Position numbers and translations under genes: made by a program. From Tribonema minus (taxonomy: Eukaryota > Sar > Xanthophyceae > Tribonematales > Tribonemataceae), in NCBI GenBank assembly GCA_017506865.1, contig JAFCMP010000525.1, forward strand, positions 186,001 to 250,000: 64,000 bases of DNA. The letters are read 5' to 3'. The notes beneath the pieces were generated by a model that was not told the origin of the DNA, searched no databases, and worked only from the letters and a program-made list of their open reading frames with translations. This document shows positions 20,917-33,321 of this stretch, piece by piece. Numbering within the stretch: the first letter of the stretch is position 1; the number at the start of each line of letters is the position of its first letter.

Positions 20917-23900
20917 GCGGATAGGTATGTAGCTGTAGCATGTAGCACCATGGCGTAGCAGAGATCATGAAAAGAATATCATGGCGGCGGCGGGAGGCCC
21001 GTATTGCCAACTCTGAATCAGCGCAGAAATGCAAGGAATCCGATCTAGCGTGCGCACAAGCGCAGGATATTAGCACCAGTGCTGCAGATGGCAATGGCGC
21101 TTGTCAACAGGACGATGGCACGAGTGGCAGCAGCAGAGCAACTGGAGACGGACGCGCAGCGCACAAACGCAAGAGGGTACAGAATGACGGTTGGTCAATT
21201 TCCGATCAAACAGGCGAAGGGGAGCACACGGGCGGGCAAAGTGCAGTCAAGCGCTCTAGAACAGGTCATAACAGTCTGGAACAGCAACCTCTGATGCTAG
21301 ACGACGAAGCTGGAGGTGGAGGCAGTGCGGACCCGGAGTACAAGTGCAACTTATGCGACCTCGTGGTGAAGAAGGGCATGTCGCTGCTCTCGTTACAGCA
21401 GAGGTTAAACGCCCACATCGCGGCGAAGCACCAGCGCAAACACCACAGTGGGACAGCAACAACGTTCCTGGAGCGCTCCGACCTCAGCACGTCGCACTTG
21501 CAAACCATCTACACCGAGTGTGCCTTGTGCAAAAACCTGTTTCATGCCAACAAGACATTCAGAGTGGACAGCAGCGATGCCAGCGCGGGCAAGCACTGCC
21601 GCAAATGCAGGCCTATCACTTCACCCGCTGCAGTGGCGGCAACATTGTCAACAACAGCATCAGCAGCACCGCTAGCACCTGATGCATCGACGGCAACAGC
21701 TACCACGTCGCTGCCACAGCAGCAACCGGCGTGCACACCCATCGGCAACCCCTACGCAAAGGGACCAGCGCACGCGCAGCAGGCACCTGCTGCTCAGGCT
21801 GGTGGCAGCAGCTCCTCCGGCAGCTCGAAGAGGCCGGAACGTGGGGGCAGCAGTGCTACACGAGGGGGTCGGGGTCGCAGTGGAGGGCGCGGACGTGGCA
21901 ATGGAGGACGCGTTCGCAGCGGCAGCAATGATGCAGACATCAGCAGTAGCAGAGCGACTAGCGGCAGCAGAACCGGAGGCGGCAGCAGCAGCGGTGCCGG
22001 CGGCGGCAGTGCAGCCGGTACTAAGGACAGCGGCGCTGGCAACGGCCGCAGCAGTGATGCCAGCAGCCGCAGCGGCGGTGCTAGCAACAGCGGCAGTGGC
22101 GCGCGAACTCAAAACGGCCGCGGTGGCCGTGGCAGCGGTCGCAGCAGCGACAGCGGCGGACGAGGCTGTGGTCGTGGCGGCCGCGGCGGCGGCGGAGGGG
22201 GCCCCAGAGCGGCAGGTGCGGCGACAGCAGCGGCAGCGCCAGGCCCTGCAGGCGCAGCAGGTGGGGCAGGTGGGCTTTTCACGTGGACCATCTCAACCCC
22301 CGCAGTCGCAGCAGTGCTTGACAGCATCAGCCTCGATGAGCTGTGCAAGCTGCAGTTCGCGACAACTAGAAGCCTTGCTAGACCACGCAATCGTCGCTAT
22401 GTGGGAGCTGCACTGGAGAACGCAGCAACACATCTGTTGGCACACACAATGACGATGTTCGTCAATGCGGCGCGGGAGCCAGATTCCGCAGGGCGGGTGC
22501 AGCGACTGCAAAGATCCACGATTCTACACCACCTCATGCCATCACTCATCACCTCCACCGATGGCGCACCTGGCATCACTCGCTCCGACAGAATCAGAAT
22601 GTTGGCACGCGGTGAGCTTGACCGGTTGGTGCCAGCGCTCCTCGCACACGCGCGTGCGCACCGGCGCTGGCGCGCGCGCCAGCAAACGGAGGCAGCGATC
22701 AACGCCTACGTCCTACAGTGCATGGGCACACGGGGGGGGCTACAGCAGGCAGCGCGTTTCCTTCAGCCCAAAACGGTGGCGATACCTGATGATGACTGCT
22801 TTGCCGCCATGCAGTCCAAACACCCCCCCGCTGCGCCAGGGGAACAACTCCATGAGCTATCCGGCATGGTTGATCAGCTTGTGGCGAAAGCAGCCGACAT
22901 GCCAGCAGAACTCAGCCTGTTACAGGGGGAGGGAATTGAGCCAGAGACGGTTGCCAAGCTCATCCAGCGAGCAAGCCCTTACAGTGGAGCAGGCCCATCG
23001 GGGCTGCGCTACAGCCACCTGCAGGATGCGCTACGCACAAGCTGGGGACGGCATGAGTTTGCTGCTGTCCTCACACGGTGGCTTCAGACCGTTATGCGGG
23101 AGGCTGCGCGGCTGCCGGATGCCTTCTGGCAGTTGCATGGCGCGGGGCGCCTGACGCCACTTGCAGAACAACAGGAAGATGGTACAGCTAAGCAGCGGCC
23201 CATCGTTTGCGGCGAGGTGCTGCAGCGACTATGCACTTCGGTGTACGTGGCAGACCGCAAAGACTTCCTGGCGGAGCTCCTTGAGCCAGACGGGCAGTAT
23301 GGGGTAGCCGTCTCAGCAGGAGCGGAGAAAGCGGCCATGGCCGGCAAACTCGCGTATGAGCTCGGTCACTGGCAGTTCATGCTGGACCTCAAGAATGCCT
23401 TCAACATGGTGTTCGTCCTGGCGGCAGCGGAATGGGTAGCAGCACAGCTGCCGGACTTCCTCGACTACTTCATCGGCACATACGTTCGCACTCGGCCACG
23501 CCTGCTGTTCCAGCACGTTGACGGCTCCACGCGCATCATCATGTCTCAGCGCGGGTTTAAGCAGGGGGACCCCGCGGCACCGATGCTCTTCTGCGGCGCC
23601 ATTGCTCAGTGCTTGAAACGGTTCAATGAGGCGGCGGCTGCGCAGCGCGCGCGGAGGCGGATGGGCGCCTACATGGACGATGCCAACGTCCGAACAGGCG
23701 CTTGCACGCTGACTCAGGATGACATACAGGCGGTGGCGCAGCTCAAACAACACTTTGCGGAGGTGGGGCTGGAGCTAAACCTCACCAAGTCACGCGCGCT
23801 GCCTGGCAGGGGGCATGTGGTGACAGACCACGAGCGGCAACTGCTGCAGCAGCTGGGCGTTCAGCTAGTGGGGATACGGATGAAAATCAGAACCGTGGAG

Positions 23901-26420
23901 CTGTGTTGCTGGGGGTGCCGGTGGGCCACAGCAGCTTTGTGGACGCATGGCTGCGCAGGGAAGCGGGTGCAGGCGGGGCAGGGGCTCGATTTGCAGAGCG
24001 ATGCGCGCGCCTGACATCTCCGAGGGCTATGTTCAGGTTACTGCGCTACTGCGTGGTGCCTCGCATGACGTACTGCCTGCGCACCATTCCCACTACGCAG
24101 ACAGCGCCAGCCGCCAAGGAGTGGGATCGGGTCACGCAGTGGGTGCTTGAGCACTCAATGGGCCTGCAGCCACCAGGCCAGACCTGGCGCCAGTTTGAGC
24201 AAAGTGGGGCCCACTTCCATCTGGCAGCGCACGGCCCAGCCTTACAGCAAGCGCGACTCCCAACACGGCATGGCGGCCTTGGCATTACCAGCGCCTGCGA
24301 CATCGCTGATGCTGCGTATGTGGCGGGCACGTTGCAAGCGCTGCAACCAGCACTCTCTGGATGGGCGGGGGTGCTGCAGCAGGCGGCTCCTCAAGCGGCT
24401 GCAGACAACGCTGCTGAGGATGCGGCAACACAAGCGGCACCGGCAGCAGCGGCAGCAGCACCAGCACCAGCAGCATCAGCAGCGGCAACTGTTACAGCGG
24501 CAGCGGCGGTTGCCAGTGGAGGCGCGACCGCCCCGGCAGCGGCAACTGCATCAGCGGCTGGCCGCGCTTATGGCGCAGCCATTCCGGCAACACACGACGC
24601 AGCTGCCGCTGGATCAGGGGCCGCGGCGGCAGCACAGGCGGCACCAGCGGCAGCAGCAGCAGCGGCGGCGCACGGCGCAACTACTCCGGCGGCAGCAGCA
24701 GCGGCGGCAGCAGCAGCTGCTCCAGCATCAGAGGCTGCTGCAGCAGCGGCAGCACATGTTGCACCTCAAGTGGCCTCGGCGGCATCACTAACTGCAGCAT
24801 CAACAGCAGCGGCTGCGGGCATAGGCAATACAGCTGCTACAGGCCCTACTAGCCTAAGGGCTGCTGCAGCACCTGCAACAGGAGCAGCGTCGGCAGGCGG
24901 CGCCGCAACCGTGCCGGCTGCGACAGCGGCAATGGCGGTGGCAGCGGCCAATGCGGCAGGTGCTGCACCAACACCTGCGGCAGCAGCAACACCACTGGCA
25001 GCAGCAGCAACGGCAGGCGGCACAGCTGCAGCACCAGCGCACGCAGCAGCGGCAGCCGTCAATTCAGGCGCTGCGCGTTCCACACCAGCAATGCTACAAG
25101 GCGCAGCAGCAGCAGAGGTGGCGCGCCTGCCCCTCATGCAGACGATCGCCACAGCTGCCACATCTCTACGTGCAGCAACAGGTGACAAGCTGGAACATAT
25201 ACTGCCACCAGCGCTAACGCCACTGCAGCAGCAACCACCTACGCAGCAGCCGCCGCTGCGGCCGACAGCAGGTGGTGGCACTGGTGCGGATGCTGCTTGC
25301 GTACTTGACGCCAGTGCTCTGCAGTTGCAGTGTAGCCTGAAGCGCCCCAATCAGAGTGCGCTTGCAGATGCCGTCGCTACCGAGCTTGCAGATAAGGTGG
25401 AGGCGGACCTGCAACAGCTGCCGCAGGGCACGCAACGCACGCAAGCACTTGCTCGATTCCGGTCGCAGCGCCACATGCACTCGATCGGCATGGCATTCCT
25501 CAACGAGCCCATGTACTCCACAACGGCTTCGTTCGATGGCCTATCCTGGCAGCTGGCCGTCAAACGCGCCATCGGAGTAGAGGAGCAGACGGCAGGCTGC
25601 AAGCTGTGCGGGAAGTCGCCGGGCGGCACCCTGCATGCACGGCTGTGTCAAGCGCCACGCGTCAAGGCGCACGACACCATTGTCCACAATAGCGTCAAGA
25701 GGGCCACGCAGCGCCTCCTGCGGCAATACCTCAAAACGGGACTGGTGGACGAGGACTACACGCCGTTTCTGGGGTCCGCCGGGCCGCCGGGGAGTCGCAG
25801 GATGGACATCGTGCTGCCTGCCGACGCCTTCCCGGTGACCGGCTACGACGACCCGACACGCCACCTACCGCTCATGGTGGACGTTACCTGCTTCGAGGCA
25901 CAGGTGGCGTCGCGGGCGGCGAAGACTGCAGCAGACCCCGAGCGATGCTGCCGCGACCAAGAGGCCGCCAAAACTACCCACTATTCTGGTCATTATGATC
26001 AGAATTGCTACAAACTTGCCACATTGGCAATAGGGTCATTTGGCAGCATCGGGGAGCAGGGGCGGAAGCTGCTGGAGGCTGTGGCGACGGAGTATGCCAG
26101 CAGGATGTCAGTGCCCGGAGGAGCGCGCCCTAAAGCTCTCAAGGGCATCGCCCTGGCGCGCTTACGCTCGGCACTGTCGGCAGCGCTCCACATGGCGTAC
26201 TCTGGCCGTGTCATGACACACATGGCAGAATCCAGGGGGGGGGGGCACATGGAGGAGGACGTAGGGGAGGACCCCGAGATGCCATTTGGCGGCGGCGGCG
26301 TTTGAGTGGTTGTCGTTGCGACACTTTCAGACTGTCATACGACATGTAGATTCCTTACAGCTAGATGCCAATCATCTGGGCTTTTTCGCGCCCTGAGCGA
26401 GAATTAATAAAAAGTACAAT
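20917..26420 (+). mobile_element. Family A, near full-length frameshifted copy (A3)
   Basis: Begins at TGCGGATAGGTATG directly after the B4 terminus, so only the distal 5' UTR of A-minus is missing. Runs to AATAAAAAGTACAA. Very high identity to A-minus, with a few replacements (for example TSWGRH against TSRGRH; AIPATHD against AILATHD). Confidence 0.9.
20967..26305 (+). pseudogene. Family A polyprotein with one frameshift
   Basis: Same domain order as the intact protein, but one G is missing from the run GTGGGG at about 23870-23873 (GTGGGGG in copies A4 and A-minus). The frame breaks just after LNLTKSRAL and before LGVPVG, in the thumb region after the YMDD box. The first ORF stops at 24014; the remainder is open from 23903 to 26305. 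The homopolymer position means a sequencing or assembly error is a real alternative to decay. Confidence 0.85.
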
Positions 26421-26423
26421 CAA

Positions 26424-29400
26424 GAATTGAGCCAGAGACGGTTGCCAAGCTCATCCAGCGAGCAAGCCCTTACAGTGGAGCAGGCCCATCGGGGCTGCGC
26501 TACAGCCACCTGCAGGATGCGCTACGCACAAGCTGGGGACGGCATGAGTTTGCTGCTGTCCTCACACGGTGGCTTCAGACCGTTATGCAGGAGGCTGCGC
26601 GGCTGCCGGATGCCTTCTGGCAGTTGCATGGCGCGGGGCGCCTGACGCCACTTGCAGAACAACAGGAAGATGGTACAGCTAAGCAGCGGCCCATCGTTTG
26701 CGGCGAGGTGCTGCAGCGACTATGCACTTCGGTGTACGTGGCAGACCGCAAAGACTTCCTGGCGGAGCTCCTTGAGCCAGACGGGCAGTATGGGGTAGCC
26801 GTCTCAGCAGGAGCGGAGAAAGCGGCCATGGCCGGCAAACTCGCGTATGAGCTCGGTCACTGGCAGTTCATGCTGGACCTCAAGAATGCCTTCAACATGG
26901 TGTTCGTCCTGGCGGCAGCGGAATGGGTAGCAGCACAGCTGCCGGACTTCCTCGACTACTTCATCGGCACATACGTTCGCACTCGGCCACGCCTGCTGTT
27001 CCAGCACGTTGACGGCTCCACGCGCATCATCATGTCTCAGCGCGGGTTTAAGCAGGGGACCCCGCGGCACCGATGCTCTTCTGCGGCGCCATTGCTCAGT
27101 GCTTGAAACGGTTCAATGAGGCGGCGGCTGCGCAGCGCGCGCGGAGGCGGATGGGCGCCTACATGGACGATGCCAACGTCCGAACAGGCGCTTGCACGCT
27201 GACTCAGGATGACATACAGGCGGTGGCGCAGCTCAAACAACACTTTGCGGAGGTGGGGCTGGAGCTAAACCTCACCAAGTCACGCGCGCTGCCTGGCAGG
27301 GGGCATGTGGTGACAGACCACGAGCGGCAACTGCTGCAGCAGCTGGGCGTTCAGCTAGTGGGGGATACGGATGAAAATCAGAACCGTGGAGCTGTGTTGC
27401 TGGGGGTGCCGGTGGGCCACAGCAGCTTTGTGGACGCATGGCTGCGCAGGGAAGCGGGTGCAGGCGGGGCAGGGGCTCGATTCGCAGAGCGATGCGCGCG
27501 CCTGACATCTCCGAGGGCTATGTTCAGGTTACTGCGCTACTGCGTGGTGCCTCGCATGACGTACTGCCTGCGCACCATTCCCACTACGCAGACAGCGCCA
27601 GCCGCCAAGGAGTGGGATCGGGTCACGCAGTGGGTGCTTGAGCACTCAATGGGCCTGCAGCCACCAGGCCAGACCTGGCGCCAGTTTGAGCAAAGTGGGG
27701 CCCACTTCCATCTGGCAGCGCACGGCCCAGCCTTACAGCAAGCGCGACTCCCAACACGGCATGGCGGCCTTGGCATTACCAGCGCCTGCGACATCGCTGA
27801 TGCTGCGTATGTGGCGGGCACGTTGCAAGCGCTGCAACCAGCACTCTCTGGATGGGCGGGGGTGCTGCAGCAGGCGGCTCCTCAAGCGGCTGCAGACAAC
27901 GCTGCTGAGGATGCGGCAACACAAGCGGCACCGGCAGCAGCGGCAGCAGCACCAGCACCAGCAGCATCAGCAGCGGCAACTGTTACAGCGGCAGCGGCGG
28001 TTGCTAGTGGAGGCGCGACCGCTCCGGCAGCGGCAACTGCATCAGCGGCTGGCCGCGCTTATGGCGCAGCCATTCTGGCAACACACGACGCAGCTGCCGC
28101 TGGATCAGGGGCCGCGGCGGCAGCACAGGCGGCACCAGCGGCAGCAGCAGCAGCGGCGGCGCACGGCGCAACTACTCCGGCGGCAGCAGCAGCGGCGGCA
28201 GCAGCAGCTGCTCCAGCATCAGAGGCTGCTGCAGCAGCGGCAGAACATGTTGCACCTCAAGTGGCCTCGGCGGCATCACTAACTGCAGCATCAACAGCAG
28301 CGGCTGCGGGCATAGGCAATACAGCTGCTACAGGCCCTACTAGCCTAAGGGCTGCTGCAGCACCTGCAACAGGAGCAGCGTCGGCAGGCGGCGCCGCAAC
28401 CGTGCCGGCTGCGACAGCGGCAATGGCGGTGGCAGCGGCCAATGCGGCAGGTGCTGCACCAACACCTGCGGCAGCAGCAACACCACTGGCAGCAGCAGCA
28501 ACGGCAGGCGGCACAGCTGCAGCACCAGCGCACGCAGCAGCGGCAGCCGTCAATGCAGGCGCTGCGCGTTCCACACCAGCAATGCTACAAGGCGCAGCAG
28601 CAGCAGAGGTGGCGCGCCTGCCCCTCATGCGGACGATCGCCACAGCTGCCACATCTCTACGTGCAGCAACAGGTGACAAGCTGGAACATATACTGCCACC
28701 AGCGCTAACGCCACTGCAGCAGCAACCACCTACGCAGCAGCCGCCGCTGCGGCCGACAGCAGGTGGTGGCACTGGTGCGGATGCTGCTTGCGTACTTGAC
28801 GCCAGTGCTCTGCAGTTGCAGTGTAGCCTGAAGCGCCCCAATCAGAGTGCGCTTGCAGATGCCGTCGCTACGGAGCTTGCAGATAAGGTGGAGGCGGACC
28901 TGCAACAGCTGCCGCAGGGCACGCAACGCACGCAAGCACTTGCTCGATTCCGGTCGCAGCGCCACATGCACTCGATCGGCATGGCATTCCTCAACGAGCC
29001 CATGTACTCCACAACGGCTTCGTTCGATGGCCTATCCTGGCAGCTGGCCGTCAAACGCGCCATCGGAGTAGAGGAGCAGACGGCAGGCTGCAAGCTGTGC
29101 GGGAAGTCGCCGGGCGGCACCCTGCATGCACGGCTGTGTCAAGCGCCACGCGTCAAGGCGCACGACACCATTGTCCACAATAGCGTCAAGAGGGCCACGC
29201 AGCGCCTCCTGCGGCAATACCTCAAAACGGGACTGGTGGACGAGGACTACACGCCGTTTCTGGGGTCCGCCGGGCCGCCGGGGAGTCGCAGGATGGACAT
29301 CGTGCTGCCTGCCGACGCCTTCCCGGTGACCGGCTACGACGACCCGACACGCCACCTACCGCTCATGGTGGACGTTACCTGCTTCGAGGCACAGGTGGCG

Positions 29401-29796
29401 TCGCGGGCGGCGAAGACTGCAGCAGACCCCGAGCGATGCTGCCGCGACCAAGAGGCCGCCAAGACTACCCACTATTCTGGTCATTATGATCAGAATTGCT
29501 ACAAACTTGCCACATTGGCAATAGGGTCATTTGGCAGCATCGGGGAGCAGGGGCGGAAGCTGCTGGAGGCTGTGGCGACGGAGTATGCCAGCAGGATGTC
29601 AGTGCCCGGAGGAGCGCGCCCTAAAGCTCTCAAGGGCATCGCCCTGGCGCGCTTACGCTCGGCACTGTCGGCAGCGCTCCACATGGCGTACTCTGGCCGT
29701 GTCATGACACACATGGCAGAATCCAGGGGGGGGGGGCGCATGGAGGAGGACGTAGGGGAGGACCCCGAGATGCCATTTGGCGGCGGCGGCGTTTGA
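26424..29796 (+). pseudogene. Family A polyprotein, truncated and frameshifted in motif B
   Basis: Lacks the zinc fingers and the N-terminal part of the protein. One G is missing in AAGCAGGGGACC (about 27053-27057), which breaks GFKQG|DPAAP. The frame then stays open from 27073 to the stop. Several replacements (AILATHD, AEHVAP, MRTIATAA, VNAGAARS) are shared with A-minus and not with A3, so A4 and A-minus are the closer pair downstream of the break. Confidence 0.85.
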
Positions 29797-29910
29797 GTGG
29801 TTGTCGTTGCGACACTTTCAGACTGTCATACGACATGTAGATTCCTTACAGCTAGATGCCAATCATCTGGGCTTTTTCGCGCCCTGAGCGAGAATTAATA
29901 AAAAGTACAA
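26424..29910 (+). mobile_element. Family A, 5'-truncated copy (A4)
   Basis: Joined directly to the A3 terminus; starts at GAATTGAGCCAGAGACGG, equivalent to about residue 657. Ends AATAAAAAGTACAA, followed by TCAAGTAGTACAAATT of the flank, so a further AGTACAA (29917-29923) lies just outside the chain. Confidence 0.9.
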
Positions 29911-31290
29911 TCAAGTAGTACAAATTATTCACATGTGGTGTTTTGTTTACATGTGACTGCGTGCCCATGTTTGCATGCAAACGCCAAATGCTGCAATCAT
30001 GTCATTTACAGCGTCAGCTGCGCAGTTGCGACAAGTAGGTCTGTTGATGAGCATGCTTCAATGAGAAGAGAATGTCAAGGTGTCTTAGTGTGTGCCATGG
30101 CATCCCCGCCAGGGATATGGTATATAACTTTGAAGTATGTCATGGTGCGCGTGAAAGCAGGTTACAACGGCCAAGCTTGACACAAGGGGCTGCCATTTAC
30201 TCACATTGTGGATGGGCATTGCAGGCAGCAGCAGAGCATCAGAAAGACACAGAAAGGTGCAGCTTGACAGCTGCAGCTACATGTACTGCATTTTCAGAGC
30301 GACTGCATAGCTATAGCCAGAACAATGTGCTCGCTGGCGAGGCTATAGACCCACTTGCAGTACATGAAGTCCGTGAATACATCAGGGCTCTGGCGATGAT
30401 GCTTCACATACCAGCGTTTGAACTCAGGAGCTTCTGCGGCATACGGCAAATGCAAGCGTGAAACCGCTGCTGAACGCAGGGTGGTGCTCAACAGCGCGGT
30501 CTGCCCACCACTCAGGCACAGCGCTAAACACAGCGGAAAAGTAAATGCCACGCGCCCTATTGGGACCAGTGACACTTTCGAGAAGCTCTGGGGTATATGT
30601 CGGTATATTGCGGTATACATCAACTTCAAGTATTCTCTACAACAAGTAACCGCGGCGGCGCCCGCGGCCAGCAGGCGCCACAAACACATCATTACCACAA
30701 CACAAGTCCATCAGCAGCGGAGCGCTGGCCTGCGCCTGAGCGCTGGCCAGCAGCTGAGCGCTGATGGAACGCTATAACCGACTTAAGCAATTGTAATACT
30801 TGCGGGCGGTCACGGATTGTACGCTCGCTTCTTTTGCTCTCTCGCTCGCTTTCGCGCTCTCTGTCTCTCTCTCTGTGCCGGTCTGTGTCGCTCTCTGCAC
30901 AGACACTCGATACACACGCAGGTTTCGCTTTAGCCACTCATAGAGCACGGCGATGTGGAGCACTGCTGCGTGACACCCTCTCCATCTGAAATCCCCCCCC
31001 GCCCCCCCCCTTGAACACCAAACTAATACACGCGGGACGCCCCCGCTGCCTCGCCGCAGGTCTTTAAATCATCCATTGGCAATCTCAGTGCTCTTCTCCG
31101 GGCGCACATTCATGTGCTGAAGCTCCCTCCACGGCCCTCCTCTCCCATCCCCTTCCCCTTCCCCCAAACCGCTCACTTCAACTATACCCCCTCCCCTCCC
31201 CTTCTCCCGTGAACCGCCTGCATCAATTATACCCTCTCCCCCCCCCCCCTTCCCCCCACAAACTTCAACTCCACACTGCGACGTCAGCGC
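29911..31290. other. Intergenic region, no gene seen
   Basis: No supported coding exon. Contains a CTCT-rich block (30825-30900), three short GAGCGCTGGCC-like repeats (30718-30765) and C/T-rich tracts with duplicated TTCAACTATACCCCCTCCCC-like segments (31130-31260). Confidence 0.45.
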
Positions 31291-31314
31291 TCAGCTCGAA
31301 GGCAGCGGCGCCCG

Positions 31315-31498
31315 CTTCCCGCCCTCCTTCCACATCTTCTGCAGCGTGGCGCGTGCAACGACCGTCTCCGACAGCCCCGACGCCTTCACACGGCGACGGC
31401 AATGCTCAGCTCGACGGCGGCGGCCGCTTCCCGCCCCCCTTGCGCATCTTCTGCAGCTTGGCGCGCGCAACGACCGTCTCCGACAGCCCCGTCGCCAC
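31315..31498 (-). repeat. Duplicated terminal-exon segment
   Basis: 31315-31384 and 31428-31498 share ACCGTCTCCGACAGCCCCG.. and the CATCTTCTGCAG block. In the - frame they encode GLSETVVARAKLQKM and SETVVARATLQKM, each followed by a basic tail and a stop in the same place. Confidence 0.7.
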
Positions 31499-33169
31499 CG
31501 CCGCGACGGTGGCAACTGCGGGCTCGAGCAGCAGCGCCGCCGCGCCCGCCGCCGCCGTCGACGACAGCGTCAGCTGTGACTCTCCCGTCCTGGCGACGTG
31601 CCGCGCTGAAGCTGCACACGACAGCAGCAGCGTGCAATAGAATTTCGGGGCGATGAGCATGGGTCGAAACGTGCGTTGGCGCAGTGCGCCTGCACCGGCT
31701 TCGTGTGCGGAGAGTAGACGGTACAACGCTAGGTGCATGCTGCTTTTTGGAGTGGTAAGAGTTATGTTGTCAGCAACCTGCGCTGAAATCCGCAGTTCCA
31801 CAGCCCCAAGGGAAATACAATGCAAGCGCAACACCAGCTTCGTGCTCTCAGCAGCAGCGCGGCGCTGCGTTGTTGGTACCGAACTGCAAGCTGCGACTCA
31901 CCTGTCCTCCAGGTACTATACCGCGCACCCGCACTGCAGAAGGTGAGTATAGGTTTTGTGCGTGGCAATTGCACCAATTCACAACCAGGGCGGCGGGTCC
32001 GCAACCGCGCCCTGTCAGGCGCCGTGCATGAACGCAGAGCCCATATTACAGGTGCGACAGTGTGACAGCATTGCTCCTACTGTACACAGTGTGTTACAGT
32101 CTAGCGTGCATTGTATGCGCGGACGTACTGCAGCATGCAGCGTCGCAACAGTGCGCTCACAATTGGAGGCAGCGGCGCAGCGCAGCTATAAGCCCTCAAA
32201 CTGCACAGAATCTGAGCACGCATCACCCAAGCGTTTAGTGACTGAAAACGGAACGGCAGCGCACGCGCTAAATTCACCAGTCTCCTCAACGAGGTCCTGT
32301 CCCTACATGCATTTACGTCAAAACTGATGTTGGCTGCATACAATACCATGTCAACAATTGGGTGCTCCCAGCCAGTCTTAGCTCACGAAATGGCCGCCTT
32401 TTACAATCAACCTGAGGATTGACACATACTGCACTCGACCCCACACGTCTAGCAGCTCTTGCAGCTGACCAATGCATGCTAATCTTGACGGCGAAACAAA
32501 GTTGGCGCAGTCGCAACAGACGAGCAGGTTTATTGCATGCAACAAATTCGTGCAGCGAGAGATTCGTTGCAACACGTACAAAAAGTCTCGCACCTTCACG
32601 TCAACAAAGACGATGTGCAGCGTATTCTCACCTTTCAAGCTGTTGATCTTCACCGACACCTGAGGAATGGTCAGCGAGCCCAGGTCCTTGGCTGCCGCCG
32701 AGGGAATGTGCAGCTCTATTGCGGGTGGGGAGCTGAGCTCAATCGGCGAGAACTTCTCACATACCGCGAAGAACGGCGCAAAAAGCAGCGCGGCGATCAG
32801 CAGGTAGCGCGCCAACCCCCGCAAGACACCCTTCTTCACTGTCTCCTTCGACTGCAGCAGCCTATGCTGCAGCCTGCCAAACCCATTTGATTTGACCATG
32901 CGCCTCATGTGCTTGTTGTTCTGGTCTGCTGGCATGTCGCCGGCTCCGTCTCGCTGCCCAAAAAGAGGCGACGCCGCAAGCGGACTTCTGGCGCTCCTGC
33001 TGCACGGTGCACTGGATGTTGGCGGCGCTGCTGCCGGCATGCATCGGAAACGCGTCGCAACAGAGAAGCTGGGAGTCACGAAGCACCGCACCGGGCTGCA
33101 GCAGGCCGCCAGCGCGAGCAGCAGCTGGCAGCAGCGCCCTCGCGCGCCGCCGCCGCTGCTGTACCGCAT
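31406..33169 (-). CDS. Putative plastid-targeted membrane protein (hypothetical)
   Basis: Exon 1 is 33169-32594, starting MRYSSGGGARGRCC and ending at a GTGCGAG donor. Residues about 12-28 are hydrophobic (LLLALAACCSPVRC), then comes FVTPSFSVATRF: signal peptide followed by Phe and an S/T/R-rich stretch, the form of bipartite presequences for complex plastids. A single membrane helix follows (YLLIAALLFAPFFAVC), then IELHIPSAAAKDLGS and SVKINSLKG. The likely terminal exon is about 31600-31406 (RTGESQLTLSST to GLSETVVARAKLQKMRKGGG, stop at 31406-31408). At least one intermediate exon is needed for phase and I cannot place it. Partial copies of the terminal exon lie at about 31915-31860 and 31384-31315. 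Function unknown. Confidence 0.5.
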
Positions 33170-33321
33170 GGTCTCTCTCGTGTCTGCAGACAACAACAAC
33201 AACAAAACTGTATGAAGTTCAACTATTCCAGGAAGTTCAACTGTTGGATGCGTCATCCATGTGCGCGCATATGCGCGTGGATGTGGCTTGGCTAGGCCGG
33301 GAGGCAACCCAGCAGCGCAGC
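33170..33321. promoter_or_regulatory. Divergent intergenic region
   Basis: 152 bp between the start codon of the - strand plastid protein and the ATG at 33322 of the + strand gene, so it should hold both promoters. No TATA box or other clear element is visible; it contains (AAC)n at 33190-33206. Confidence 0.3.

Noticed and set aside
30820-30937. - strand ORF rich in Arg/Glu/Ser
   Set aside because: Translation of a CTCT microsatellite; no splice or homology support.
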